Origin: a virus
IMG/VR virus record: IMGVR_UViG_3300047321_000238
Coordinates: 112,297 to 176,296 of that record
Reading direction: 5' to 3' (one strand)
Length of the DNA stretch: 64,000 nt
Part shown: one piece after another, positions 32,617 to 41,807 of the stretch
How positions within the stretch are numbered: position 1 is the first letter of the stretch
Layout: each line of letters opens with the position of its first letter
Program-made: the position numbers and the translations under genes
The notes under the pieces: model-generated
What the model was told of the DNA's origin: nothing
The model's database searches: none
What the model saw: only the letters and a program-made list of their open reading frames with translations

Positions 32617-32826
32617 ATGGCACAAGATGAAAAACAAGTAGTAGAAATAACAATAAAGAAGGATGGTTCTTTTAGCTTTGAAGCAAAAGAAGGATTCCAA
32701 GGTGAAAGCTGCAGAAACCAAACTAAACAATTAGAAATGGTGTTAGGTGGAGATGCTACAGGAACTACAAATACTAAAGACTATTATGATGGTGGCGGAG
32801 ACGTAAACATTAATCTTAAATTATAG
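32617..32826 (+). CDS. DUF2997-like small protein
   Basis: 69 residues. EITIKKDGSFSFEAKEGFQG, ESCRNQTKQLEMVLGG and the TKDYYD end match the DUF2997 pattern (basic-Asp-Gly step, Gly-x-x-Cys, Thr-x-x-Leu-Glu, Tyr-Tyr). DUF2997 genes commonly sit with DUF1257 and Ycf46-like ATPases, as here. The single Cys could bind a cofactor or form a thioester; unproven. Confidence 0.72.
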   Translation: MAQDEKQVVEITIKKDGSFSFEAKEGFQGESCRNQTKQLEMVLGGDATGTTNTKDYYDGGGDVNINLKL

Positions 32827-32835
32827 GAGGATTAC

Positions 32836-33204
32836 ATGGGAGATATAAACGAACTTCAAGAAATTAAATTAATGGTTAAAGTTGATACTTATAAAGCTTT
32901 AACAAATCATATCCATAATGAGCTTAAAATTTCTAAAGAAGATATTGCTAAAATGATTGATGATTCAATGATTAGAATAATGGAAAAAAGACTTATAGAT
33001 AGTCGCGTATTTGAAAGAAGCGTTGATGATGTAGTTAAAAGATCTATAGCAAAATTAGTATCATCATCTACTTGGAATTTAGAATCTAGTATAAATACTG
33101 CTATCCAAAGAGCAATAGGTGAGCAAATTATGAATACAGTTCGTGATCAATTAAAAGGTATAAGTATAACGCCAAGTAACATATCTAAAACTGAACAAGT
33201 ATAA
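32836..33204 (+). CDS. Unknown helical protein, 122 residues
   Basis: AGGAGGATTAC precedes the ATG. All-helical; an amphipathic region (SKEDIAKMIDDSMIRIMEKR) and repeats of charged residues suggest an oligomer. No family recognised. Confidence 0.6.
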   Translation: MGDINELQEIKLMVKVDTYKALTNHIHNELKISKEDIAKMIDDSMIRIMEKRLIDSRVFERSVDDVVKRSIAKLVSSSTWNLESSINTAIQRAIGEQIMNTVRDQLKGISITPSNISKTEQV

Positions 33205-33222
33205 CGAAAGAGGTGATGTAAA

Positions 33223-33579
33223 GTGATACAAGATGAATATATAAGAAAAGGTCACGTATTTAACGTAGTAGATGGAGACACTATAGATGTTGATATGGAT
33301 TTGGGTTTTTATACAACTATAAAACAAAGATTTAGACTTCTTAGAATTAATTGTCCTGAAAAATTTGGAGTAACAAAAGAAGAAGGACTTAAAGCTAAAG
33401 CATTTACTACAGAGAAACTAATAGATAAAACTATAGTATTCAAATCAGTAAAGACAGATAGCTTTAAAAGATGGCTTGCAGAAGTTTGGTATACAGATGC
33501 TGCAGGTAATGAAATTAATATATCTGATGAATTACTTGCAGAAGGATTAGCTGTTGAATATATGATAGATAAAGCTTAA
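33223..33579 (+). CDS. Staphylococcal-nuclease-like protein
   Basis: 118 residues from GTG 33223. VVDGDTIDVDMDLG, RFRLLRINCPE and KRWLAEVWYTD match the SNase fold with its catalytic Asp, Arg and Glu/Arg positions. There is no signal peptide, so it acts in the cytoplasm, unlike secreted thermonuclease. Possible roles are host DNA breakdown or repair. Confidence 0.8.
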   Translation: MIQDEYIRKGHVFNVVDGDTIDVDMDLGFYTTIKQRFRLLRINCPEKFGVTKEEGLKAKAFTTEKLIDKTIVFKSVKTDSFKRWLAEVWYTDAAGNEINISDELLAEGLAVEYMIDKA

Positions 33580-33601
33580 ATTTTATTTGAGGTGAACTAT
33601 A

Positions 33602-33685
33602 ATGAAAAAAGAAGAACCAAAACTTGTATTATTCGATCACGTTATTACAGCTAAAGATTTTGGATGGTGCAAAAGAGAAAGGTAA
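33602..33685 (+). CDS. Possible 27-residue peptide
   Basis: ATG 33602 with TGAGGTGAACTATA upstream, frame MKKEEPKLVLFDHVITAKDF..., ending at TAA 33683-33685 and 12 bases before the helicase start. May be a leader that couples translation of the helicase. Evidence is only the ribosome site and position. Confidence 0.35.
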   Translation: MKKEEPKLVLFDHVITAKDFGWCKRER

Positions 33686-33697
33686 GGTGTTCGCTAA

Positions 33698-35626
33698 ATG
33701 GACGTAACTAAACAAGATATACTGGATGGACTGAATAATGAACAACAGTTGCCAGTAGCTGATTATCTAGGTGCTCAATTTATAGTTGCTGGACCAGGAT
33801 CAGGTAAGACGCATGTTATAGTTAGTAGAACACAATATATGATATTAGACGGATTAAATCCGTCTAATTTTCTTATATTTACATTTACTAATAAAGCTGC
33901 AAAAGAAATAAAGAAGAGAATTGCAAATGCAATAGGAGAAGATTTAGCATCTAGAATAACTATGGGAACATATCATAGTTTCTGTTGCAGAATGCTTAGA
34001 CAATACGTAAGCAAAGATGAAGATAATTTTATATTAGGGTTTGATAGAAATTTTTCTATATTCGATATGGATGATTCTAAGAAGGTTAGAAATAAAGTTA
34101 AAGATGATACTATTGATGAAAGAAAATTAGCTGACTATATAAGTAAGAAAAAACATAAGATGATATCTCCGAGCGAAGCTATGAAGAACATTGACGATCC
34201 ATATGCTAAATTCTATGATTTATATCAAGATGAGTTATATAATCAAAATGCAATGGACTTTGATGATTTAATATTTAATTGTATTAGGTTGCTAGAAATG
34301 TATCCTAATATAAAAGAAAAGATAAATAATAAATATAAGTATATTAGTAGTGATGAATATCATGATAGTAGTTCTGCAGATATAAGATTAATTCAATTAC
34401 TTTCAGGTGAAGATTGCAATGTTTGTTTTATCTTAGATGATAACCAAAGTATATATTCTTTTAGAGGAGCAGACTTACAAGCAGTGTTAAATATAAGAAA
34501 CTTATTTCCTGAACTTAAGACATTCTTCTTAAATCAAAATTATAGAAGCACCAACATGATAGTTAATGCTAGTAAGAGTTTAATCAAAAAGAATGCTAAC
34601 CAAATAGAAAAAGAAATCTTTACAGAAAATGTTGAAGGTGATCCTGTCATATATATTCAAGAAGCTGATCCAAGTTATGAAGCTTTAAGAGTTGTTAAGA
34701 CAATTGCATTGGTTAAGAAAAAATATGGATATAGTTATAATGATATAGCTGTACTATATAGAACTAGTGCTCAATCAAGAGCTGTTGAAGAAATGCTATT
34801 AAAATATGATATGCCTTACGAGGTATTAAGTGGAGTGAATTTCTTTGAAAGAAAAGAAATAAAAGATATAGTTTCACTTATTTGTGTCGTATCTAATAGA
34901 TTTAATGTAGAAAGATTCACTAGAGTAGTTAATATACCTAAACGTGGTATAGGCCCAAAGACTATAGAGAAAATCATTGATGAATCAAGAAGTGATTTAA
35001 TTCATTCAGATTTAATCACTGCATGTAAAGATGTATTGGACAAACCATCTAAAGAAGGTGGACTAACTGGTAAAGCTAAAGAAGGAATAGCTCAATTCGT
35101 TGAGTTAATAGATAATATAAGAAATGTAATGGACGATTTAACATTGCCAGAACTATTAGCTTATGTTATTAAAGAAACTAACTATTATGAATATCTTCAA
35201 GCAGACGATCCAGAAAAATATGAAGATAGGATGGGTAATATAGTTGAATTAGTTCAATTATCTTATACGTATGGTAGTTTAGAAGAATTCCTAGAAAAAG
35301 CATGCCTTGATAGAAAAACCAACGAAGAGGAAGAAGACAGAGTCCAATTACTAACTATGCATATGAGTAAAGGATTAGAATGGAAATGTGTTTTCATAAT
35401 TGGTGCAAATGAAGGAACGTGTCCTCACGCAAGATCATTAGCTTTTGAATCGGCATTAGAAGAGGAACGTAGATTGTTCTATGTTGCGATGACGAGGGCC
35501 GAGAAGAACTTATTTATATTAAGACCAAAGAGAGTAATGTTTAATGGATTCTTCACAACAGCAAGGCCATCAAGATTTATTTCTGAGATCAATTCTAAAT
35601 ATTTATATAAAAACGAAAGTAAGTAA
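33698..35626 (+). CDS. UvrD/PcrA-like superfamily 1 DNA helicase
   Basis: 642 residues. Motif I AGPGSGKT (about 32-39), Ia FTFTNKAAKEI, motif II region SSDEYHDSS, motif III DDNQSIYSFRGAD, motif IV/VI QLLTMHMSKGLEW and FYVAMTRAEK are in order. Slightly shorter than host PcrA (about 720). Probably a replicative or repair 3'-5' helicase. Confidence 0.9.
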   Translation: MDVTKQDILDGLNNEQQLPVADYLGAQFIVAGPGSGKTHVIVSRTQYMILDGLNPSNFLIFTFTNKAAKEIKKRIANAIGEDLASRITMGTYHSFCCRMLRQYVSKDEDNFILGFDRNFSIFDMDDSKKVRNKVKDDTIDERKLADYISKKKHKMISPSEAMKNIDDPYAKFYDLYQDELYNQNAMDFDDLIFNCIRLLEMYPNIKEKINNKYKYISSDEYHDSSSADIRLIQLLSGEDCNVCFILDDNQSIYSFRGADLQAVLNIRNLFPELKTFFLNQNYRSTNMIVNASKSLIKKNANQIEKEIFTENVEGDPVIYIQEADPSYEALRVVKTIALVKKKYGYSYNDIAVLYRTSAQSRAVEEMLLKYDMPYEVLSGVNFFERKEIKDIVSLICVVSNRFNVERFTRVVNIPKRGIGPKTIEKIIDESRSDLIHSDLITACKDVLDKPSKEGGLTGKAKEGIAQFVELIDNIRNVMDDLTLPELLAYVIKETNYYEYLQADDPEKYEDRMGNIVELVQLSYTYGSLEEFLEKACLDRKTNEEEEDRVQLLTMHMSKGLEWKCVFIIGANEGTCPHARSLAFESALEEERRLFYVAMTRAEKNLFILRPKRVMFNGFFTTARPSRFISEINSKYLYKNESK

Positions 35627-35667
35627 TATATAGTTGCTAGATACATTTGCATAGAATGGAGAATTTT

Positions 35668-35964
35668 ATGAAAAATCATAGATTGAACCTTTTATTGCAA
35701 CAAATATTCTTTAAAGGAGACGTGCTAAGTTTCGATGAACTATATGCTTACAAAGAAAAATATGTAGAAGATCACATTCGCGGTATCTATACTTATGTTG
35801 TAGATAAAACTTTGAATTCGATTGATGATATCATACAGGAATCATGGCTTAATATTTGGTTAATATCAAATAAAGGTTATGTCAATGTTGAATCAGAAGA
35901 AGATTTTAATAGTTATTTGAAAGGTATAATTACGGATACCGTAATACAAATCAATAATAATTAA
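35668..35964 (+). CDS. Small protein with sigma-region-2-like segment
   Basis: 98 residues from ATG 35668 (ATGGAGA upstream; an in-frame TTG at 35647 is less likely). Residues 50-90 (NSIDDIIQESWLNIWL, EDFNSYLKGIITDTV) resemble region 2 of ECF-type sigma factors, but region 4 is missing. It may be a truncated sigma or a polymerase-binding protein. Tentative. Confidence 0.5.
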   Translation: MKNHRLNLLLQQIFFKGDVLSFDELYAYKEKYVEDHIRGIYTYVVDKTLNSIDDIIQESWLNIWLISNKGYVNVESEEDFNSYLKGIITDTVIQINNN

Positions 35965-35976
35965 GGAGTTGGCATT

Positions 35977-37806
35977 TTGATAAAAATAAAATTTTTAGAT
36001 AACAATATGTTTCTTGTTAAGTTTAACGGAAATATAGCTGGCTTTGATAATTATATCAATGTTATTACATCTAAACTTATTTATTGTGCAAAACCCAACA
36101 AAGATAAATTAGGAGGATGGATATTTCATCACAGTAAGCTACAAGAAGTACTTAGTTATTTCAAAGATGTAGTTTATGATAATGAATACATACCTCCTAT
36201 TTATTTTAATATGGGTAAAGACATGAAACTACAGCCATATGAATATCAAAAAGAAGCTATATATTTTGCACTTCAAAATAGAGAAGCATTAATGGTATTG
36301 CCTTGTGGAAGTGGAAAAACACCAATAGCAATAGGTATTTATCTTGAAGCTATTAATAATAGTGTTATTAATAGTCAAGGATTGATTGTAGTAAAAGCTT
36401 CTTTAAAAACTCAATGGAAGAAAGAAGTTGAAAAGTTTTCTGACTTAAATGCAACTATAATACAAACTTATGCAGATAGATGTTCTAAATGGACTTCTAA
36501 GATAAAGAAGTTAGAAAAAAAATTAAAGAAACTTGATATAATCAAAGACGTAGAACAAAGGAAGTTACTTATAGCAGAAATAGCTGAACAAAATGAAGCG
36601 GCTATAGAATCTTTCAATGCTCAATTTGATGCAGGAGATTTATTAATAGCTAATTATGAAACTTTATTAGATGAGAAAGTTTTAGAAAAAATGATTTCAA
36701 AGAAAATAGAATGTATTATATGCGATGAAATTCATTATGCTAAGACTCATTCTGCAGAAAGATCTAAAGCATTATATAAACTTAATGATGCTATAATTAA
36801 AATAGGAGCAACCGCAACTCCAATTACTAAAGATCCGAGAGACGTATATGGTATTTATAAATTTGTAAAGCCAGAACTACTTGGAGCTGTTGGTAAATTT
36901 GAAAAGAGATATGTTAGTTATGCTGGTTACGGCAGAGTAAATGGATTCAAAAATATAGATGAATTAAAAGATATAATTAGTGATAATATATTTGTTAAAA
37001 CAAAAAGAGAAATAGCAGATCAATTACCAAAGCTTACAACATGGCCAATATATATTGATTTAACACCAGAACAAGTCATTAAACATGATGAGATGATGGC
37101 TGAACTTGAAGAACTTAATACAAAAGATTTTCAAATCAGAAGTAAATGTAAATCAGAAGGTGAAGCAATGCTTAATACTGAATTACAACAAATCAATGGT
37201 AAGATTATGGCACTGCAAACATTTGCTCAAGAGTTAACAGATAGTCCGTATCTTTTATCAACTTCAGATTCAGAATACTCACAAAGTCATGCAGATGGAT
37301 TAAACTTTCATTTAAATCCTAAATTAGATATGTGTCTTGAACTTATTGACCAAATACTTGAGTCAGAAGAAAAGGTATGTATATTTTCTAAGTTCGAAAG
37401 AATGCAACGTATACTAACTGAAGCTATTGATAAAAAGTATAACAAGAAAAACTCTAATGTAAAGATAGCATATATAAATGGAACATTATCTTCAGACCAA
37501 CGATATATAGAAGCATATGATAAATTTAGAGATACAGATGAATATAAGATTTTATTATGTTCTGATGCAGGAGCTGAAGGATTAAACCTAAGTGAATGTA
37601 AGTATCTAATTGAATATGACTTAGCTACATCTTACGCAATACAAACGCAAAGACAAGGTAGACTTGAAAGAGCAGATAGTATTCATAAGAATGTTATAGT
37701 ATATCAACTTATTGGTAACGATAGTTGGGATATCATACAAGAGAAGATAATTAAGAAAAAAGAAGGATTTGATTCAGACATTATAAAAAGTCTTGCCAAG
37801 AATTAA
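35977..37806 (+). CDS. SNF2-family (superfamily 2) helicase
   Basis: 609 residues from TTG 35977 (AAGGAGTTGG upstream). An accessory N-terminus of about 75 residues precedes motif I LPCGSGKTPIA (about 109-118), motif II CDEIHYAK, motif III GATATPI, and the C-terminal lobe SKFERMQRIL, CSDAGAEGLNLS and QRQGRLERAD. Such phage proteins often act at replication or recombination forks. Ends with a strong terminator. Confidence 0.85.
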   Translation: MIKIKFLDNNMFLVKFNGNIAGFDNYINVITSKLIYCAKPNKDKLGGWIFHHSKLQEVLSYFKDVVYDNEYIPPIYFNMGKDMKLQPYEYQKEAIYFALQNREALMVLPCGSGKTPIAIGIYLEAINNSVINSQGLIVVKASLKTQWKKEVEKFSDLNATIIQTYADRCSKWTSKIKKLEKKLKKLDIIKDVEQRKLLIAEIAEQNEAAIESFNAQFDAGDLLIANYETLLDEKVLEKMISKKIECIICDEIHYAKTHSAERSKALYKLNDAIIKIGATATPITKDPRDVYGIYKFVKPELLGAVGKFEKRYVSYAGYGRVNGFKNIDELKDIISDNIFVKTKREIADQLPKLTTWPIYIDLTPEQVIKHDEMMAELEELNTKDFQIRSKCKSEGEAMLNTELQQINGKIMALQTFAQELTDSPYLLSTSDSEYSQSHADGLNFHLNPKLDMCLELIDQILESEEKVCIFSKFERMQRILTEAIDKKYNKKNSNVKIAYINGTLSSDQRYIEAYDKFRDTDEYKILLCSDAGAEGLNLSECKYLIEYDLATSYAIQTQRQGRLERADSIHKNVIVYQLIGNDSWDIIQEKIIKKKEGFDSDIIKSLAKN

Positions 37807-37871
37807 ATAAAGTGGTAATATGATTTTGTAATGGCGGACCATTTAATTGATAGTTAAAAATGTCCTTTCAT

Positions 37872-37919
37872 TAATTAAAAAAGAAGATATGGAGAGATCT
37901 GTATCTTCTTTTTTAATTA
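37872..37919 (+). terminator. Very stable bidirectional terminator
   Basis: Perfect 18-bp inverted repeat (37872-37889 with 37902-37919) around a 12-nt loop, with A and T runs. Confidence 0.9.
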
Positions 37920-37979
37920 TATTGAAATAATATAATTTATGATGAAAAATAATAAAATAAAAAACAGGGGGAATTAACA

Positions 37980-38918
37980 ATGAAAAGAAGAGAATTTAAA
38001 ACTAAGGACACAAGAGCAACTATTATGGAGTACGCGAAGGAATTGGAAGACCAAATCATCGCAGGCCAAGAAGGGAAGTTCGATCCTATCGCAGTAAAAG
38101 AAGTTGAAAGAAAGAAGGAAGTAGTAGTGAAGGCAGAAAAACTTATTGGAAGAGATATCGTTAGTGAAACAATCAAAAATGAGTATACAGCATTAGAAGA
38201 AAGAATTGCTGATATGAAAGCTGAAATTACTGAACTTACTACTATTGAAGTAAGCGTTAATACATTAGCTGTATTAGTAGAAGCTAATAATGTTGAAATT
38301 GCTGCAGCAAAAGCTGAAAAAGATGAAATCATTGCTACAAAGAAACAAGAATTAGCAGATCTTGAAGCAGACTATATAGCTAGAAAAAACAAACTTATAG
38401 CTGATGAAAATGCTAAGATTGCTGAATTAAAGCAAACAAGAGAAAGAGAAAAAGCTGAACATGATTATGACAAAGAAAGAAATGAAAAGCTAGAAAATGA
38501 TACTTGGGCTGATACAAAAGCTACAAGAGAAAAAGTTTTAGCAGATAAAGAAGATGCAGTTACAGAAAGAGAATTAACTTGTAAAGAAATTGAAGAAGTA
38601 AATTTTGACTTAAGATCAGCAGTAGATGCAATTCCAGCTACAATAGCTCAAGCTAAAACTGATGCTGAAACAGCTGCAAATGCTCAAGCAACTAAGATAT
38701 TCGCTATTAAAGAAGCTGCAATGAAGAAAGAAGTAGAATTCAATCTTAAAATGAAAGAAGCAGAATTAACTAATGCTAATGCATTAAATGCTAAGTTAGA
38801 AACTGAAGTTGCTACATTAAATGCTAAATTAGAATCTGCTTATGTTCAAATGAATGAACTTGCTACTAAAACAGTACAAGCTGCTCAACCAGTTTACATG
38901 AATAAAGAATCTAAGTAA
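37980..38918 (+). CDS. Long coiled-coil protein
   Basis: 312 residues, AGGGGGAA upstream. Almost the whole protein from residue 60 to 300 is heptad-like, rich in Ala, Glu and Lys (KAEKDEIIATKKQELADLEA). No catalytic motif. First gene after the strong terminator at 37872, so it must have its own promoter, not clearly seen. Structural or scaffold role possible. Confidence 0.65.
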   Translation: MKRREFKTKDTRATIMEYAKELEDQIIAGQEGKFDPIAVKEVERKKEVVVKAEKLIGRDIVSETIKNEYTALEERIADMKAEITELTTIEVSVNTLAVLVEANNVEIAAAKAEKDEIIATKKQELADLEADYIARKNKLIADENAKIAELKQTREREKAEHDYDKERNEKLENDTWADTKATREKVLADKEDAVTERELTCKEIEEVNFDLRSAVDAIPATIAQAKTDAETAANAQATKIFAIKEAAMKKEVEFNLKMKEAELTNANALNAKLETEVATLNAKLESAYVQMNELATKTVQAAQPVYMNKESK

Positions 38919-38923
38919 TTAGA

Positions 38924-38950
38924 AGAGGGCCTTGTGCTCTCTTTTTTTTT
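38924..38950 (+). terminator. Intrinsic terminator
   Basis: AGAGGGC/GCTCTCT hairpin (one G-T pair), loop CTTGT, then nine T. Confidence 0.88.
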
Positions 38951-38973
38951 ATTGTAAACTATAGGGGGATATT

Positions 38974-39135
38974 ATGGGGAGAGCTTTAAGTAAGTCTGAA
39001 TTTATGGCCTTAGTTATAAATGACTATTACGAAAAAAGATATGCAAAAAGACAACAAGAAAAAGCTGCATCAGGAGTTCTTATAGAACGAATGGTTAGCG
39101 AGAGAAATAAAAGAAATAGGAAAAGAGGTTTTTAA
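38974..39135 (+). CDS. Small basic protein, 53 residues
   Basis: ATG 38974 with AGGGGGATATT upstream, TAA at 39133-39135. Basic and helical (YEKRYAKRQQEKAASG, SERNKRNRKRGF). Ends one base before the Gam-like gene, so they are coupled. Possible nucleic-acid binding. Confidence 0.6.
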   Translation: MGRALSKSEFMALVINDYYEKRYAKRQQEKAASGVLIERMVSERNKRNRKRGF

Positions 39136-39136
39136 T

Positions 39137-39724
39137 GTGAGTGAAGGCTTATCATTAATGGACGAATTAAAAGAATCAATTATGGAAGATGAGGCCAAAC
39201 AATTAGGTCTTGTTGATCATGATTTAGATGACAGTTATCGTATCTTAGATGTAAGTGGAGCGAATTTCTTTCTAAAGAGATTAGAAGAATTAACAGCCGA
39301 AGAAACAGAAATAAATAGTATGTGTGATGATGAAGTTGAGAAGTATACTGAAAGAGTAAATAAATTTAGAGACGAAAAGCTAAAAACTATTTTGAACACT
39401 AAAGCATATTTCAAGAAATTACTTGAAAGATATGCAGAGGGCGAATTAAGTGGAAGCAATAAAAAGTCTATTAAGTTGCCTTTTGGTACATTACAGTTCA
39501 GAAAAGTAGCATCACAATATTCTTATGAAGATGAGAAGTTATTGAAGTATCTAAAAGATAATAAGCTAACTACTTATATTTCTATAAAGGAAACTCCAAA
39601 CAAAGCAGAACTGAAAAAGGCTGCTGACGCAAGAGACGGAAAATTATACATCGAAGACAAAGAGGTAGACGGAGTTATAGTAAGTGACGGATCTACTAGT
39701 TTTGATGTAAAGTTAAATCAATAA
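39137..39724 (+). CDS. Gam/Gp157-like host-nuclease inhibitor
   Basis: 195 residues from GTG 39137. A long helical region (residues 40-105), then the typical C-terminus: KKSIKLPFGTLQFRKV, LKYLKDNK, PNKAELKKA and a final beta segment with VDGVIVSDGS. This matches the phage Gam/Gp157 family thought to shield DNA ends from RecBCD/AddAB-type nucleases. Fits the recombination genes elsewhere in the window. Confidence 0.65.
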   Translation: MSEGLSLMDELKESIMEDEAKQLGLVDHDLDDSYRILDVSGANFFLKRLEELTAEETEINSMCDDEVEKYTERVNKFRDEKLKTILNTKAYFKKLLERYAEGELSGSNKKSIKLPFGTLQFRKVASQYSYEDEKLLKYLKDNKLTTYISIKETPNKAELKKAADARDGKLYIEDKEVDGVIVSDGSTSFDVKLNQ

Positions 39725-39773
39725 TTAATAAGTCGCTTCTGATAAGTAATATACTTTGAAAGGAGTGATTTTT

Positions 39774-40346
39774 TTGAGTAAGATAACAGATAATGATCAA
39801 ATAGTATTAAAAGATGGATGGAATCAAGATGTTAATGGGTGGTTTTATGTAACAGACGTTGCTAATAAGAAATATTATACTCTTACAGACGGATGGCAAA
39901 AAATCAAAGATTCTTGGTCTATATTTAATGATTCAGGATATGCTTATCAAAATGAATGGTATAAAGATTCTTCTGGATTGTCGTACTTCTTAGATAATGA
40001 TTGTAAGATGATTATGTCTACTTGGGTATTGGTGGCTGATTCAGATATATGGTATTATATAAATGATAATGGTCAAATGTTAGTTAGTAAATGGTTTTCA
40101 TACAAAGATAAGTGGTATTACCTAAAAGAAACAGGTGAAATGGCTGCAACAGATTGGGTTAAAGATAATGACAAATGGTATTATCTTAACGAGAATGGTG
40201 ATATGGCTGTTAAGCAATGGGTAGAACACAATAATAGCACATATTACTTCGATGAAAATGGAGTAATGGTGTCTGACAAAACTCTTGATATTGATGGTAA
40301 GACATACAAGTTTGATAATAATGGAGTGTCATCGTTGGAATCATAG
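39774..40346 (+). CDS. Cell-wall-binding repeat protein without catalytic domain
   Basis: 190 residues from TTG 39774, preferred over in-frame TTG 39756 because AAAGGAGTGAT lies between them. The whole protein consists of about eight aromatic-Gly repeats (DKWYYLKETGEMAATDWV type) of the choline/cell-wall-binding kind. No signal peptide and no enzyme. It may be an anti-superinfection or accessory lysis protein. The next gene carries the same repeats on a lysin. Confidence 0.78.
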   Translation: MSKITDNDQIVLKDGWNQDVNGWFYVTDVANKKYYTLTDGWQKIKDSWSIFNDSGYAYQNEWYKDSSGLSYFLDNDCKMIMSTWVLVADSDIWYYINDNGQMLVSKWFSYKDKWYYLKETGEMAATDWVKDNDKWYYLNENGDMAVKQWVEHNNSTYYFDENGVMVSDKTLDIDGKTYKFDNNGVSSLES

Positions 40347-40395
40347 TGTTTATGAAAATTTAATACTTCAAAACATTAATAGCTAACTTCGAAAA

Positions 40396-40424
40396 GGTAA
40401 TAAAATCTAGAAGTGTTTTATTAC
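40396..40424 (+). promoter_or_regulatory. Hairpin before the endolysin gene
   Basis: TAATAAAA/TTTTATTA, 8 bp, within the 102-base gap. It may control lysin expression. Only a short A/T tail follows, so it is a weak terminator at best. Confidence 0.45.
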
Positions 40425-40448
40425 TAAATAGGAGAGAGGTGAAATTAA

Positions 40449-41768
40449 ATGGAACAAAAAACATTTATAAGTCTTATAAAAGACGGTGCTATAGAATCAC
40501 AAAGTACTTATAAAATTCTTGCAAGTATTACTATTGCTCAAGCTATTTTAGAGAGTGGATGGGGTACTAGTGAATTATATCTTAAAGCAAATAATTGCTT
40601 TGGTATAAAGTGGACAGAAGGTTGCGGATATGATAAGTATTTAAAAATCACTAAGGAGATTGTAGATGATATAGAAATAACTGTACAAGCCTATTTTAGA
40701 AAATATAATAGTCTTAAAGATAGTATTTTAGATCACTCTTTATTCTTACAAAAAGATAGATATAAAAATATCTTAAGTGATAGTGATTATGCATCAGTTG
40801 CTAATAAGTTATATGCAGATGGATATAGTACAAGTCCTGAATATTCAAGTAAATTAATAATATTAATTAAACAATACAATCTATTTGATTATGATAAAAA
40901 TAATGAGAAAGAAGGCGTTACAATGACAAAATTTGCAATAGACTTTGGACATGGAGTAGGAAGCGACAGAGGAGCAGTTGGAGTTATAGCTGAAGAAACT
41001 ATAATCAATGCAGTTGGTTCTTTCGTAGTTAGTAAACTAAGAGCTCTAGGACACACAGTAGTTGAAGTTAGACCTTCAAGTGCAACAAGTGTTACAAACT
41101 CTTTATCTCAAAGAGTATCTAAAGCAGATAATAACTATGTAGATATGTATGTTTCACTACATGCTAATGCAGGTGGTGGAGTTGGAACAGAAGTCTTCAC
41201 TTATGGTGCTAAAGAAGTACCTGAAGCAAGAAGAGTTTTAAATAACATTGTATCTTTAGGATTCACTAACAGAGGTATCAAGGATGGAAGCGACTTATAT
41301 GTTGTTAAATATCCAGATGCTGTAGCAATGCTTGTAGAAGTTTGTTTTGTAGATACTCAATCTGATGTCAACAAATACAATACATTAGGTGCTGAAGCAA
41401 TTGCTAATGCAATAGTAATGGGTTTATCTGGAACAATAACAGCTACAACTAAATTAGGTTGGAATCAAGATTCAACTGGTTGGTGGTACTGTACTGATAT
41501 TGCTAGTAAGTCTTGCTATACTAATGCTTGGAAACAAATAGATGGAGAATGGTATAGTTTTGATGATCAAGGCTATGCAAGAAAATCTGCTTGGATTCAA
41601 GATAAAGGTCTTTGGTATTATCTACAAAGTTCATGTAAGATGGCTCATTCTGAGTGGTTATACATTAATGGCGAATCTTATTGTTTTGCTGCAAGTGGGG
41701 CATTGTACGTTAACTGCACTACTCCTGATGGCTATAAAGTGGATGCATCAGGAGCATGGATAATTTAA
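40449..41768 (+). CDS. Modular endolysin: glucosaminidase, amidase, cell-wall-binding repeats
   Basis: 439 residues. Residues 1-150: GH73-type glucosaminidase (AQAILESGWGTSELY with its Glu, NNCFGIKW). Residues 159-325: amidase_3 (FAIDFGHGVGSDRGAVG, VSLHANAG, MLVEVCFVDT with zinc-binding His and Glu). Residues 335-439: aromatic-Gly cell-wall repeats. No signal peptide, so it needs a holin. AGAAGG lies before in-frame ATG 40923 (residue 159), so a shorter amidase-binding product may also be made. Confidence 0.88.
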   Translation: MEQKTFISLIKDGAIESQSTYKILASITIAQAILESGWGTSELYLKANNCFGIKWTEGCGYDKYLKITKEIVDDIEITVQAYFRKYNSLKDSILDHSLFLQKDRYKNILSDSDYASVANKLYADGYSTSPEYSSKLIILIKQYNLFDYDKNNEKEGVTMTKFAIDFGHGVGSDRGAVGVIAEETIINAVGSFVVSKLRALGHTVVEVRPSSATSVTNSLSQRVSKADNNYVDMYVSLHANAGGGVGTEVFTYGAKEVPEARRVLNNIVSLGFTNRGIKDGSDLYVVKYPDAVAMLVEVCFVDTQSDVNKYNTLGAEAIANAIVMGLSGTITATTKLGWNQDSTGWWYCTDIASKSCYTNAWKQIDGEWYSFDDQGYARKSAWIQDKGLWYYLQSSCKMAHSEWLYINGESYCFAASGALYVNCTTPDGYKVDASGAWII

Positions 41769-41772
41769 ACAT

Positions 41773-41801
41773 TTGACAATATTATAATATCTCGATATAA
41801 T
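41773..41801 (+). promoter_or_regulatory. Perfect consensus sigma-A promoter
   Basis: TTGACA at 41773-41778, exactly 17 bp, TATAAT at 41796-41801. The best promoter in the window. Confidence 0.95.
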
Positions 41802-41807
41802 GATATC

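Noticed and set aside
41542-41763. 73-codon + strand frame inside the endolysin
   Set aside because: Other reading frame of the cell-wall repeat region; the main frame has clear repeats.
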